Of a stretch of DNA of 64,000 nucleotides, positions 42,938-52,726 are shown piece by piece (the first letter of the stretch is position 1; each line of letters opens with the position of its first letter). This DNA comes from Betaproteobacteria bacterium. GTDB lineage: Bacteria; Pseudomonadota; Gammaproteobacteria; Burkholderiales; Casimicrobiaceae. Position numbers and translations under genes: made by a program. The notes under the pieces are model-generated. The model searched no databases and was not told the origin of the DNA. It was given only the letters and a program-made list of their open reading frames with translations. The stretch spans positions 126,001 to 190,000 of the forward strand of contig JAAFJA010000007.1 in NCBI GenBank assembly GCA_013298765.1, read 5' to 3'.

Positions 42938-44689
42938 ATGAATAGTCGTTCTTACTTGCAGCTCCTGGCGTTGGGCGCGATATGGGGCGCCGCCTTCATG
43001 TTCATGCGCATCGCGGCCCCCGAGTTTGGCGCGATTGCATTGGCGGGCGTGCGTGTTGCACTCGCGTGCGCCATCATGCTTGCAATCGTTGCCATGTTGC
43101 GCCTGCCTTTCCCGCTCGCGACTCATTGGAAGCGCTATCTAGCGGTTGGCGGTGTAAACACTGCAGGTCCGTTCATCATGTATTGCTTTGCGGCGCTCTA
43201 CATTCCTTCAGCCTACAGCGCCATTGGAAATTCAACGACGCCGATTTGGGGCGCGCTGATTGCGTGGCTCGTTTTCAAAGAACGGCTCGGAACAGCCAAA
43301 TGGATTGGCATCGTGCTCGCTTTTTCGGGCGTGATCGCGCTCGTTGGCCTGCAGCCCGTTGATGTCACGCCGATGATTGTGTTGGGGATGATTGCGGTGC
43401 TGGTGGGCGCAGTGATGTACGCCACCGCAAGTTTTTTGATCAAGCGGTACTTAAGTGATGCGGGCGGAATCGTGGGCGCAACCGGCATGGTGCTCGGCGC
43501 GAGCGTATGGTTGGTGCCGCTCTCCTTGTTTGCGCTGCCAGCACAGCCGCCTACCGCGATTGCCTGGGGCGCGGCACTCGCTCTGGCGGTGTTTTGCACT
43601 GTGCTCGGCTACTTTATGTTCTTCCGTCTCATTAAGGAGATTGGGCCGCAGCGCGCATCTAGCGTGGCATTCTTGTTTCCTGCATTTGCCGCATTTTGGG
43701 GATGGCTCTTTATTGATGAGCAGATTACCTCGAACATGCTGATTGGAATGGCGCTGGTGCTTGTCGGAACAGCACTCGTATCAAGCGGCGGCGCGATACG
43801 AAATAGCGTGCATATGAAGCGCTTTCGCGAATGGGTATTTTGGCCACTGCTCTACACCTTTTCGCCGCACTCGCTACGTCGTCGTATCGCAAAGCGTGTT
43901 GAGAACGATGAGAGCCTGTTTGCAGATGAAGTCGCCGCGCTCGCCGCAAATCTGCCCCGCTTTTTGCCGGACGCAGATGTGGCAGCCGCGTCGAAAGAGC
44001 AGCGCCTCCTGCGATTCATTGATCGCTGCGATGTGTATCTCAGTTTTTTCAGAGAGCGAAATACGTTGCGCCGAGACATCATCGTAGAAGGCTTGCCCCC
44101 AGTTGAGCGGCCAACGATGTTTTTAAGCGCCCATCGCGGTAACGGCTGGTGGATGCTGTTGGTGCTCGCAAGCCAAGGCCGGCCCGTGGAATTGGTCTCT
44201 GCACCTTTTCCGAAACTCACTGAATGGCGCGACAAACTCTGGTCACCGTATTTGCGACTTCGGTGGCGAGAAATGAATCGCATGGGAGGCCTTCCGCTCA
44301 TAACGATGAAGGGCGCGAGCAAGCATGTGCGTGATGCGCTTGCACGTGGTGGTCGTGTAATCGCCACCATCGATATTCCTCCCGCACTTGCCAAACGTTG
44401 TTCTCCAGTGACGTTTTTTGGCAGAACTGCTTATATGCCGAGACAAGCTATCGAGCTTGCGATCGAAGCAGGCGCGGCGATAAGTTTCGTTTTCGGCGAT
44501 GTGGATTCCAGCTCGTTAAAGCAAACGCTTCGCTTCGAACCCATCGATGAGAGCTTGGGTGCGGATGCGGCATTCGCCGAGTACGCTGCGCGGCTCGAAC
44601 GCGAGATTCGCACGCGGCCCGGTTCGTGGCATGCCTGGGGCGATATTGATCTGTACTTCGTTGCACCGACGAACTTGGTAACCCCCTGA
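42938..44689 (+). CDS. Fused EamA transporter-LPLAT acyltransferase-like protein
   Basis: One uninterrupted 583-codon frame holds two domains. Residues 1-290 are a ten-helix EamA/DMT drug-metabolite transporter (GAIWGAAFMFMRIA; PIWGALIAWLVFKERL; VAFLFPAFAAFWGWLF). Residues about 295-583 resemble the LpxL/HtrB-type lysophospholipid acyltransferases (FLSAHRGNGWWML; GGRVIATIDIPP; FFGRTAYMPRQAIELAIEAG; LEREIRTRPGSWHAWGDID). The acyltransferase HxxxxD/E motif reads His399-RGNG-Trp404, so the acid is replaced. Met293 could be an internal start. Either a true fusion or two once-separate genes joined in frame. Confidence 0.85.
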   Translation: MNSRSYLQLLALGAIWGAAFMFMRIAAPEFGAIALAGVRVALACAIMLAIVAMLRLPFPLATHWKRYLAVGGVNTAGPFIMYCFAALYIPSAYSAIGNSTTPIWGALIAWLVFKERLGTAKWIGIVLAFSGVIALVGLQPVDVTPMIVLGMIAVLVGAVMYATASFLIKRYLSDAGGIVGATGMVLGASVWLVPLSLFALPAQPPTAIAWGAALALAVFCTVLGYFMFFRLIKEIGPQRASSVAFLFPAFAAFWGWLFIDEQITSNMLIGMALVLVGTALVSSGGAIRNSVHMKRFREWVFWPLLYTFSPHSLRRRIAKRVENDESLFADEVAALAANLPRFLPDADVAAASKEQRLLRFIDRCDVYLSFFRERNTLRRDIIVEGLPPVERPTMFLSAHRGNGWWMLLVLASQGRPVELVSAPFPKLTEWRDKLWSPYLRLRWREMNRMGGLPLITMKGASKHVRDALARGGRVIATIDIPPALAKRCSPVTFFGRTAYMPRQAIELAIEAGAAISFVFGDVDSSSLKQTLRFEPIDESLGADAAFAEYAARLEREIRTRPGSWHAWGDIDLYFVAPTNLVTP

Positions 44690-45056
44690 ACCAATCTGCG
44701 GGATGTGGCGCAGGACGGATTGTGATGTGCTGGTAACGCGAACATGATGCAGCAGCAGGCAATGTTGGGCATGTTTGCTACGCCAGATCGCGTAAGACCG
44801 AGGACGTGACGTAAACGCGAGCGCAGTGAATGCAATCGTTTCCACTCGTGCGTTTTTTCACGCACGCAAAGTATGGGTATCGCCCCAGCACTCTCGATGA
44901 CATTGGTATATCAGTCTTGGCTATGACCCCGAATAGTCTGATAGCAGGTCGTTGTGGTGTAGTTCTTGCGCCGATCATGCAAACATTTGCGTCAAGTAAA
45001 TACCAACAACGCTGACACGCGCGATTCTCGCTGTGGTCTGGGGAAGTGATACAGAA
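44690..45056. other. Intergenic region before the chemosensory cluster
   Basis: No supported gene. A hairpin CGTGCG (near 44850) / CGCACG with a T-rich loop is the only structure noticed. The promoter of the cluster probably lies in the last 150 bp; none could be fixed. Confidence 0.45.
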
Positions 45057-46235
45057 ATGGCATCTAACGCTTTACAGGTGATCCTTGTCGGTTTTCCTGC
45101 GCCCGAAAAGGCAACGTTTGAGACTTTTTTTCGCTTGGTCGCATCGCGCCGTCCAGGCCCGCTCACGATCGCTGCGTCACTGAGTGAGGCTAACCTGATT
45201 CTATGGAGCGCTGATAGCGATGTCGCTAGACCGAGTTCGATCCCCGGCGGGCAGCTGCTGATCGCCGTGTCCAAGGCGCATGTCGATGGCGCATGGCGTC
45301 ACGTGAGCCGACCCGTCAATTTAAATTCGGTACTCCATAGCCTCGACGCTGCGTATACCGAGCTTGGCCTCGTCGCCGGCGCGTCATCCGTCAGCTCACC
45401 TTCGACCCCTACACCGACGCCGACGGGGGGCGCCCGCCCGCCCGCCACACTGCCAGCGGCGTCGAGCACCCCCGCGGCCCGTTCGATCAGCGCGATGCCT
45501 CGCGTCGTGAGCTTGGCTCGACCTGCTCGCGTTGAGCCGACTCCCACGCCGCAGCCTCTGATGCCTTCTGCGCCAACGGAAGTACGAGATGCAAGCCTTT
45601 CGAAAGACGCTAAAGTAATTTCCGAGCTTCGTCCGCAGGTGCGCAATGCGCCTACCTTTAGTCCGAGCGTGGTTCCAAAAGCTGCCGAGCTTCCTGTTTC
45701 GCAAGCGATTGAATCAACTGCACCCCCTCCGAAACCCATCAATATTTTGGTTGTTGACGACAGCGACGTCGCGCTGCGCTTCATGCACAGTCGGCTGAGC
45801 GCGTTCGGCTTTTCTGTAGATCTCTGCGGAAGCGGTGAAGAGGCGCTAGTGAGAGTCTCCGAAGGCGAATACGCATTTGTGTTTCTCGATGTAATGATGG
45901 CCGGGCTCGATGGATATCAAACTTGCAAAGCCATCAAAGGGCGGAAATATCCAGCGAGCAGATCGCCGGCTGTTGTCATGCTCACCAGCCGTGGCGGTAC
46001 GATCGATAAAGTTCGTGGAACCTTCGCGGGATGCGACGCGTATCTCACCAAACCACTCGATGAAGCGAAGATGCTCAAAGTGCTTCTACGTTTCAGCCCT
46101 GATTTAGCCGACAGCGTGTCAACGCTTCGGCAGACACATGGCACGCCGCCTGCATCACCAACGCGGGGAACAGGAAATCCGCTCTCGGCGAGTTTTGAAA
46201 ATTTACCACCTGGTGTGGTGAAACAACGCGGATGA
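45057..46235 (+). CDS. Response regulator with N-terminal extension (PilG-like)
   Basis: A 392-residue protein. Residues 1-110 form an unrecognised alpha/beta domain (LQVILVGFPAPEKATFETFF). A Pro/Thr/Ala-rich linker (about 110-230) follows, then a receiver domain (PINILVVDDSDVALRFMHSR; FVFLDVMMAGLDGYQ; VVMLTSRGG; CDAYLTKPL) with phospho-acceptor Asp in FLDVM, Lys in TKP and a short tail. It is the first gene of a PilGHIJ/ChpA-like cluster. ATG 45057 is preferred over GTG 45033. Confidence 0.85.
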   Translation: MASNALQVILVGFPAPEKATFETFFRLVASRRPGPLTIAASLSEANLILWSADSDVARPSSIPGGQLLIAVSKAHVDGAWRHVSRPVNLNSVLHSLDAAYTELGLVAGASSVSSPSTPTPTPTGGARPPATLPAASSTPAARSISAMPRVVSLARPARVEPTPTPQPLMPSAPTEVRDASLSKDAKVISELRPQVRNAPTFSPSVVPKAAELPVSQAIESTAPPPKPINILVVDDSDVALRFMHSRLSAFGFSVDLCGSGEEALVRVSEGEYAFVFLDVMMAGLDGYQTCKAIKGRKYPASRSPAVVMLTSRGGTIDKVRGTFAGCDAYLTKPLDEAKMLKVLLRFSPDLADSVSTLRQTHGTPPASPTRGTGNPLSASFENLPPGVVKQRG

Positions 46236-46273
46236 AGCTCCGCCAGCTTGAAATTTAGAAGATAGGTAAACCA

Positions 46274-46621
46274 GTGAAAAGAGTATTGATCGTAGATGAT
46301 GCGCCTGTAGACGCACAAAACTTGCGCCGCATTTTTTCGGACGCCGGCTGGACGGTACTTGTGGCCGCAACGGGCACCGACGGCGTTGTTGCTGCGAAGC
46401 GCGACTTGCCAGACCTCATCCTTATGGATGTGAACATGCCGGGACTCGACGGTTTTTCCGCGACTCGCCAGCTGATGCAAGACCCAACGACCAAGGGAAT
46501 TCCGGTGGTCTTTGTCACCAGCAAAGATCAAAAGGCAGATCGCGTATTTGCGCAAATGCTGGGTGCGAAGGGATTTGTAACCAAGCCCTACACCGACGAC
46601 CAAGTGCTGTCGCTCGGATAA
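46274..46621 (+). CDS. Single-domain response regulator (PilH-like)
   Basis: A 115-residue receiver domain: VLIVDDAPVDAQNLRRIFSD, phospho-acceptor in LILMDVNMPGLDGF, VVFVTSKDQ and GFVTKPYTDDQVL. It starts with GTG. Its position between a longer REC protein and a CheW protein is that of PilH in type IV pilus chemosensory operons, where it serves as phosphate sink or motility output. Confidence 0.88.
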   Translation: MKRVLIVDDAPVDAQNLRRIFSDAGWTVLVAATGTDGVVAAKRDLPDLILMDVNMPGLDGFSATRQLMQDPTTKGIPVVFVTSKDQKADRVFAQMLGAKGFVTKPYTDDQVLSLG

Positions 46622-46624
46622 TAC

Positions 46625-47122
46625 GTGCACGATCACGCGGTTATCCCAACCTCGCGCGAGCGCAAGCTCTACCAGGGCGTCCGCTGCAACGCGCTTAAGA
46701 TCGCGTTGCCTTACGGTTGGGCCGAAACGATTGTCGAATCATTTGAGTTAACTGCCGTTCCGCGCGCGCCCGCTTGGCTTGTAGGCGCTACCAATCTCAA
46801 TGGTCGGATTGTGCCTGTCATTGATCTTTCGCTTTTGCGAATCACAGATGACGTCTCTCTCGCTCGCCGTAGTACTGCCGCGCAAGAGAATCGCCGTCTT
46901 TTGGTTGGCGCACTAGATCGAGATGGCGTTAAAGAGCGGATCGCACTCATATTCAACGGGCTACCTCAACAACTTGAGGAGCAAGTCGACGATGCCTCTG
47001 CTGTCGCTGTACCTTCTCTGATCGAGGGGTTCGTCGAGGTGGCCAGCGGCGAGCGCTACGGCAAGGTCAATGTCGAGCGTCTTTTCTCCGAGCTCAGCAC
47101 AGCGATCGAGAAATCACAGTAA
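46625..47122 (+). CDS. CheW-like coupling protein (PilI-like)
   Basis: A 165-residue protein with the CheW pattern: ESFELTAVPRAPAWLVGATN, LNGRIVPVIDLSLL, and a strand-rich second half (RLLVGALDRDGVKERIALIF). It couples the MCP downstream to the CheA-type kinase. GTG start four bases after the PilH-like stop. Confidence 0.87.
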   Translation: MHDHAVIPTSRERKLYQGVRCNALKIALPYGWAETIVESFELTAVPRAPAWLVGATNLNGRIVPVIDLSLLRITDDVSLARRSTAAQENRRLLVGALDRDGVKERIALIFNGLPQQLEEQVDDASAVAVPSLIEGFVEVASGERYGKVNVERLFSELSTAIEKSQ

Positions 47123-47182
47123 ACACATGTATTAAATGGTCGTCACGTGGATAAAAAACGATAACGGCTTTGGGGGTTATTT

Positions 47183-49708
47183 ATGAACATTCGTCAAAAA
47201 CTATTGCTTGGTACCACGTTGCTGGCTGTTGTGCCCGTTGCACTCACGGCTGCAGGACTTTGGGCTGGGGCCTCCGCGCTCACAAGCCGGACCATTAATG
47301 CACAGACCGAACAGGAGCTAGTTGCGCTACGAGAAGCCCGGCGTCAAGCGCTCATTGACGAGTTCAACTCGCGTGTGTCTGATGTATCCACGATCGCGGC
47401 GCAACGCTCGACACTCGACGCTTTCAAGGCGTTTAAGGCGAGCTACACAACGGCCGCACGCGACGTTGCTAAAAGCGATGCTGCAGGCGCAACAGCTGCG
47501 ATGACTAACTATCTACAGCAGCAATTCAAAGCTGAATTTGAACGGCGGAATGCCGACGCCACCCCAGACTTGAGTCGCTTCGTGAGCGCGCGTGACGAGA
47601 ATAGTGTTGCGCTTCAAGCCGCCTTCATCACCTCTAACCCAAACCCGCTTGGTCAAAAGGATAAGCTCGCCGCGCCAGCGTACGACTTTCCTTACGGACG
47701 CGCGCACGCGACCTATCATCCGAGCTTCGAGCGGACTCAAAAGCTCCAAACTTTCTACGATCTATTTTTGGTGGATATCGAGACAGACAACGTGGTCTAC
47801 ACGGTGTTCAAAGAGCTCGACTTTGCAACCAATCTTTCGACGGGCATCGCATCGAACTCTAAGTTGGCTGAGGCCTACTTCAAAATGAAATCGGCGCCCA
47901 AGCGCGACGCTGCGTATTTGAGTGATTTCTCGCCCTACATCCCCTCGTACAACGACCAAGCAGCGTTCATTTCGGTGCCGTTGTACGACGGTGATCGTCA
48001 GGTCGCAGTGCTGCTCGCCCAGTACCCCCTCGATAAGATCACCGATGCAATGACCTCAGACCGTCAGTGGAAAAAGGTGGGCCTAGGCGACTCGGGAGAC
48101 GTATTTCTGGTCGGCGCAGACAAAAAAATGCGATCTAACGCTCGCTATCTGTTGGAGAGCAAAGACAATTTCGCGAAGACGCTCGCTGGCAAACTTTCGA
48201 CCACTGAGCAGCAGACATTGCTTCGGAAGGAAACAACGGTGGGCCTTGTAACGATTGACACCGACGAGGTAAAGAGCGCCATTGATGGCAAAGAGGGCTT
48301 CACTGACTACATCGATTACCGCGGCGTGCGATCATTGGCTGCGTATGCCCCGGTGCGCGTGCAGGGCCTCAACTGGGCTATCGTTGCGAAAATTGATCAA
48401 GCAGAAGCGGTCAAACCACTTGAAGAGCTAAATAACGCATCACTGCTTCGCGCTGTTTTGATTGGACTGGGCATTCTTGTAGTTGCTGGTGCAGTTGTTT
48501 TGGTGTTCCTAAAGCGATTCCTCGAACCTATCGAAAAGCTCGCATCTACTGTGAAAGCAGTGGCAGGCGGCGAAAGCCAAGCGCGTTCGAAACTCACTGT
48601 TCGCGATGAGATTGGTGATCTCGGGCGCTCATTTGACAACCTACTCGATGAGCGGATTGCATCCCTAGAAGCAGCAAAAAAAGAGAACGAACAGCTCAAC
48701 AACTCTGTAATTTCATTGCTGCAAACCGTGTTCCAGCTCTCAAATCGCGACCTGACCGTGCGCGCTCCGGTGACCGCCGATGTGGTGGGAACGGTTTCAT
48801 CGTCCGTCAACCAGTTAGCCGAAGAGACTGGGCGCACCATGAGCGACGTGCGTGACGTTGCCGATAGCGTGCGGCAAACTTCGAACGCGGTGCGTGACCG
48901 CTCGTTGCAGGTTGAAGACGCTGCTCAGCAGGAGCGCCGTGCCTTGGAGGCGATGGCAACGACGCTTACGCAAACCACTGAGCAGCTGGTTAAAGTGGCG
49001 TCGCTCGCCCAACGGTCGAACAACGCGGCAGAACAAGCCGCTGGTGCAACGCTCACCGCTATGAACGCGGTGGAAGGAACCGTGACCGGTATGGATTCGC
49101 TTCGCCAATCCATCTCAGAGATGGAAAAGCGCTTTAAACGACTGGGCGAGCGCTCGCAAGAGATTACCTCGGCTGTTGCGCTGGTTAACACGATTGCAGA
49201 ACGCACTCACGTGCTGGCGCTTAACGCATCCATGCAAGCGGCAACTGCGGGCGAGGCGGGTCGAGGCTTCGCGGTAGTGGCCGAAGAGGTGCAGCGACTC
49301 TCAGATAGTTCGCGTCAAGCAACTGCACAGATCTCACAGCTCGTGAACAACATTCAAGGTGAAACTAACGAAACGCTCTTCACCGTGAATCGATTGATTA
49401 CGGACGTGGTTAAACAGTCTGAGCTTGCGCAAGAGGCGGGCATGCAGATGGCCCAAACGCGCATGACCACACAGGAACTCGTGGAGCTAGTGCAAGAAAT
49501 TGCAACTTCCGCAGAAGATCAGAACCGATTGGCGATTGAGCTGCAGCAAAGCGTTGTCAGTCTTGCGGAGGAAACAACGCGCACAAGTCAGGCCATTGAA
49601 GAGCAAACCACGAGTACTCAGCAGTTGGTGGAATACTCTGATCGCCTCGCCGCATCGGTCGGTCAGTTCAAACTTCCTGGCGACGATGGTGTCGTGCAGC
49701 CTGCATGA
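47183..49708 (+). CDS. Methyl-accepting chemotaxis protein (PilJ-like, Cache sensor)
   Basis: An 841-residue receptor. TM1 is at about 8-30 (LLLGTTLLAVVPVALTAAGL). A large periplasmic Cache-type sensor follows (YDLFLVDIETDNVVYTVFKE; ISVPLYDGDRQVAVLLAQYP; GVRSLAAYAPVRVQGLNWAI), then TM2 near 428-450, HAMP (FLEPIEKLASTVKAVAGGES) and a long coiled-coil signalling domain. The hairpin tip reads AERTHVLALNASMQAATAGE, the PilJ-type variant. GGGGG lies 6 bp before the ATG. The ligand is unknown. Confidence 0.92.
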   Translation: MNIRQKLLLGTTLLAVVPVALTAAGLWAGASALTSRTINAQTEQELVALREARRQALIDEFNSRVSDVSTIAAQRSTLDAFKAFKASYTTAARDVAKSDAAGATAAMTNYLQQQFKAEFERRNADATPDLSRFVSARDENSVALQAAFITSNPNPLGQKDKLAAPAYDFPYGRAHATYHPSFERTQKLQTFYDLFLVDIETDNVVYTVFKELDFATNLSTGIASNSKLAEAYFKMKSAPKRDAAYLSDFSPYIPSYNDQAAFISVPLYDGDRQVAVLLAQYPLDKITDAMTSDRQWKKVGLGDSGDVFLVGADKKMRSNARYLLESKDNFAKTLAGKLSTTEQQTLLRKETTVGLVTIDTDEVKSAIDGKEGFTDYIDYRGVRSLAAYAPVRVQGLNWAIVAKIDQAEAVKPLEELNNASLLRAVLIGLGILVVAGAVVLVFLKRFLEPIEKLASTVKAVAGGESQARSKLTVRDEIGDLGRSFDNLLDERIASLEAAKKENEQLNNSVISLLQTVFQLSNRDLTVRAPVTADVVGTVSSSVNQLAEETGRTMSDVRDVADSVRQTSNAVRDRSLQVEDAAQQERRALEAMATTLTQTTEQLVKVASLAQRSNNAAEQAAGATLTAMNAVEGTVTGMDSLRQSISEMEKRFKRLGERSQEITSAVALVNTIAERTHVLALNASMQAATAGEAGRGFAVVAEEVQRLSDSSRQATAQISQLVNNIQGETNETLFTVNRLITDVVKQSELAQEAGMQMAQTRMTTQELVELVQEIATSAEDQNRLAIELQQSVVSLAEETTRTSQAIEEQTTSTQQLVEYSDRLAASVGQFKLPGDDGVVQPA

Positions 49709-49739
49709 TGTGGGCAACATCTAAGTCGCGCAAATAACG

Positions 49740-52559
49740 ATGAAACTCTCCGAGCTGATTGAGCTCCTCGCAACGGAGTACCAGGCGGGGCTTCCCGCTG
49801 TGCGCGCCGCTTTCGAATCGATCGCCTCAAGCCGTGCGGTGGTTTCTGATGACGCTGCACTAGACGACGCGATCGAGTTTATCGAGCGTACACGCGTTGC
49901 CATCGAGATGGCCGGACTTGCTGCAGCGTCCAAATTACTGGCTCACTCGATCGATGTCATCGCGTCCTGCGATACAGCGCTATCGCGCGATGACCGTTCG
50001 CTTCGAGCTGCGTGGCTTTCGCAGACGATTGATGCCGTCGACGCCTACCTAGCAAACGGTGCCGCTGTAGAAAGCGTAGAGCTGCTTTACGCGCAAGCAC
50101 TGAGCTCCCCGCTAGAACCTGACTCCGAGTGGCTGGATGCATTTGCTGCAACGCTCACTATTGAGCCCAGCTTGTCAGACGGGGACGATGACGCTGGCGC
50201 CCTAGACATCGAAATTACCGAAGCTAATGTTTCGCTCGATGTTCGCAACGCTGATCCAGAACTTTTAAGCGCGATGCTCGCCGATGCGCCGCGTCAGCTT
50301 GATCGCCTACATCGTGATCTCCTCGAGATCGAATCAGCCGAGGTGCGTGTAAATGGACAGCTAGCCGAGGCGCAGCGAGTCGCACACACGCTGAAAGGCT
50401 CCGGGAACATTATCGGGATTCCTGGGGTTGCGAACATTGCGCACCGGTTAGAAGACGTGCTGATTTGGCTTGATGGGGGCGAAGGAGATCCTGCCGCGCA
50501 TGCGCTTGCACTGCGTGATGCACGAGTGGCGACCGATTCATTGTCGCAAGCCGTCGCGCATCTCAACGGAGATGAAGCACCCCCTGGCTATTTGCTCGCT
50601 GTACTCGAACGGATGCAGGCATGGGCTACGGCAATCGAGCAGGACGAGGCAGACTACTTTTCCCCGCCCCCGATTGAGACTACGAGCACTGCGCCTGTTG
50701 CAGCCGACTCGGCAGACGCAATCGGAGAGGTGCGCGTTAGCGACGCGGTGACGCTTCGCGTGTCGAGCGAGCGGATCGGTGAGCTTGTGATGCGCGCGGG
50801 TGAATCGCTTGCGGGTGCGCAACGGGTGGCGCGAACGCTGCGCCGAATCGATGCGCGTCTCTCGCAGGCAGATGAGCAGCGACGTCTGCTGCGTCAGAAG
50901 CTCGAAGAGCTGCAGCGCTTGATTGATCGCCAGGTGGTAGTGCTCGAAGAGAGACGAAATGCAAACGAGCAGTTCGATCCTCTTGAGTTTGATCGCTATG
51001 ACAGCCTGCACATTCTGTCGCGAACGCTCTCCGAGGCCGTGCAAGATCAGGATGACCTCGCGCGCGAGGCGCAGCAAGATCTCCGCGATACGCTCCTCGC
51101 ACTACGCGAAGATGAGCGCGGACTACGCGAACAGCATCGCACACTTCTTGAATCGCGGCTGGTTCCTTTCGCAAGCCTCATTTCAAGACTACGTCGCAGC
51201 GTTGAGCAGACGGCCAACGAGCTCGATAAGCCCGTGCGGCTTTCGATTCGAGGTGAGCAAACGACCATTGACTCAAGCGTGCTCGGTCAACTGACCGAGC
51301 CGCTGCTTCACATACTTCGCAATGCAGTGGATCACGGCATAGAGGATTCTGCTGAGCGCATGCTCAGAGGCAAGTCAGCAAGCGGCGAAATCTTCATTGA
51401 ATGTCAGCGCGAAGGTGCGCATGTCGTAATTAGCTGTCGCGATGATGGCCGTGGTATTGACGCAGAGCGCGTTCGCGAAAAGGCGGTCGCCGAAGGCTTG
51501 ATCTCGTACAACGCAGAGCTCACTCGCGACGAAGTGATTGAGCTCGTGCTGCAACGAGGCTTTTCGACAAAAGCTGATGTGAGCCAGGTTTCAGGGCGTG
51601 GCATCGGAATGGACGTGGTCGCCGAGCGCATGCGTGCGCTGAAGGGGGCGCTCTCGATTAGATCCGAACCTGGCGCAGGCACCGAAATCCTTATGCGGGT
51701 CCCTGTTACTGCAGGGCTCGCGCAGTCCCTCGTCGTTGACGTTGCCAATGAGCGCGTTGCTATCGCGAGCGATCATGTCATTACCGCGCTACCCCCAGGT
51801 TCATGCGAAATTGCTGTGGGACCCGATAGCCAGATAGTCGTTGAATGTGAGTTCGCGGGCGTGCGCTATCCCGTTCTGTCGCTTGCAGAGTGGCTTGGAT
51901 TTAGCGATCACGTTTCGCCGGATGAGCGCACAAAAAATGCGGTGGTACTCGCTCACTCGGATCGTGGCCCGATTGCGCTTTCCGTGGACCGCGTCGTGGA
52001 TGTTCGCGAATTCGTTCTTCAAAACGTGGGCTCCATCCTGAGCAAAATCCCTGGACTATCGGTTGGCTCGATCGGCGATGTAGGCACGCCCATCTTTTTG
52101 ATTGATCCGGCCGCACTTGCTCGGAAGGCGGAATCGAAAGTGACGTTGAGCGCGGCCATACGCTTGCGCCAGCGAGCTGAAGCTGAGCGGGTTCGCATTC
52201 TGGTGGTTGACGATGCGCTCTCAGCGCGTCGCGCGCTTCGCCAGTCGTTCGAGAACAGTGGTTTTGAGGTGGTCATGGCCGCCGACGGATTTGAAGCGCT
52301 GGAGGCGCTGCGCCGGCACCCAATTGCGCTGATTGCGACCGATCTTGAAATGCCAAACCTCAACGGCGTGGAGCTCGCGCGTCGTGTGCGAGAGGTACCG
52401 GCTTGGTCTTTGCTGCCGATCATCATGATTACCTCGCGAAGTGGTGAGCGCCATCGGGCAGTCGCGGACGCCGCGGGCGTCGATGGCTACCTCACTAAGC
52501 CGTTTTCTGATGCGCTTCTCATCGAAACCGCCAAATCGCTGCTGCAGCAGCGGGTCTAG
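49740..52559 (+). CDS. Hybrid CheA-type histidine kinase (ChpA/PilL-like)
   Basis: A 939-residue protein. An N-terminal helical region comes first, then an Hpt domain with phospho-acceptor His216 (VAHTLKGSGNI), a long coiled-coil dimerisation region (near 340-480) and an HATPase (LLHILRNAVDHGIEDSAERM; CRDDGRGIDAERVREKA; VSGRGIGMDVVAERM). A CheW-like domain (LAQSLVVDVANERVAIASDH) and a C-terminal receiver (RILVVDDALSARRALRQSFE; ATDLEMPNLNGVE; GYLTKPF) follow. It has far fewer Hpt domains than Pseudomonas ChpA. It ends the cluster and would phosphorylate the two REC proteins. Confidence 0.92.
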   Translation: MKLSELIELLATEYQAGLPAVRAAFESIASSRAVVSDDAALDDAIEFIERTRVAIEMAGLAAASKLLAHSIDVIASCDTALSRDDRSLRAAWLSQTIDAVDAYLANGAAVESVELLYAQALSSPLEPDSEWLDAFAATLTIEPSLSDGDDDAGALDIEITEANVSLDVRNADPELLSAMLADAPRQLDRLHRDLLEIESAEVRVNGQLAEAQRVAHTLKGSGNIIGIPGVANIAHRLEDVLIWLDGGEGDPAAHALALRDARVATDSLSQAVAHLNGDEAPPGYLLAVLERMQAWATAIEQDEADYFSPPPIETTSTAPVAADSADAIGEVRVSDAVTLRVSSERIGELVMRAGESLAGAQRVARTLRRIDARLSQADEQRRLLRQKLEELQRLIDRQVVVLEERRNANEQFDPLEFDRYDSLHILSRTLSEAVQDQDDLAREAQQDLRDTLLALREDERGLREQHRTLLESRLVPFASLISRLRRSVEQTANELDKPVRLSIRGEQTTIDSSVLGQLTEPLLHILRNAVDHGIEDSAERMLRGKSASGEIFIECQREGAHVVISCRDDGRGIDAERVREKAVAEGLISYNAELTRDEVIELVLQRGFSTKADVSQVSGRGIGMDVVAERMRALKGALSIRSEPGAGTEILMRVPVTAGLAQSLVVDVANERVAIASDHVITALPPGSCEIAVGPDSQIVVECEFAGVRYPVLSLAEWLGFSDHVSPDERTKNAVVLAHSDRGPIALSVDRVVDVREFVLQNVGSILSKIPGLSVGSIGDVGTPIFLIDPAALARKAESKVTLSAAIRLRQRAEAERVRILVVDDALSARRALRQSFENSGFEVVMAADGFEALEALRRHPIALIATDLEMPNLNGVELARRVREVPAWSLLPIIMITSRSGERHRAVADAAGVDGYLTKPFSDALLIETAKSLLQQRV

Positions 52560-52635
52560 TCAGCATTTCGACGCAGATTACCGGCGAGTGATCTACACGC
52601 CGCCGCGTATACATTGCAGAAACGATCTCTCAGCT

Positions 52636-52720
52636 CAGCTAAATCCGGGGCTGCATGCACATTAAATGAAGAAGCAACTGTGCAATTTAACGCGCGTTCG
52701 CCCCAATTAAAACAGGGCTT
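52636..52720. repeat. A+T-rich intergenic inverted-repeat element, copy 4
   Basis: Left arm GCTAAATCCGGGGCTGC; right arm TTCGCCCCAATTAAAACAGG. It lies between the convergent cheA-like gene and phoR, where it could also act as a shared transcript end. Confidence 0.5.
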
Positions 52721-52726
52721 TACCGC

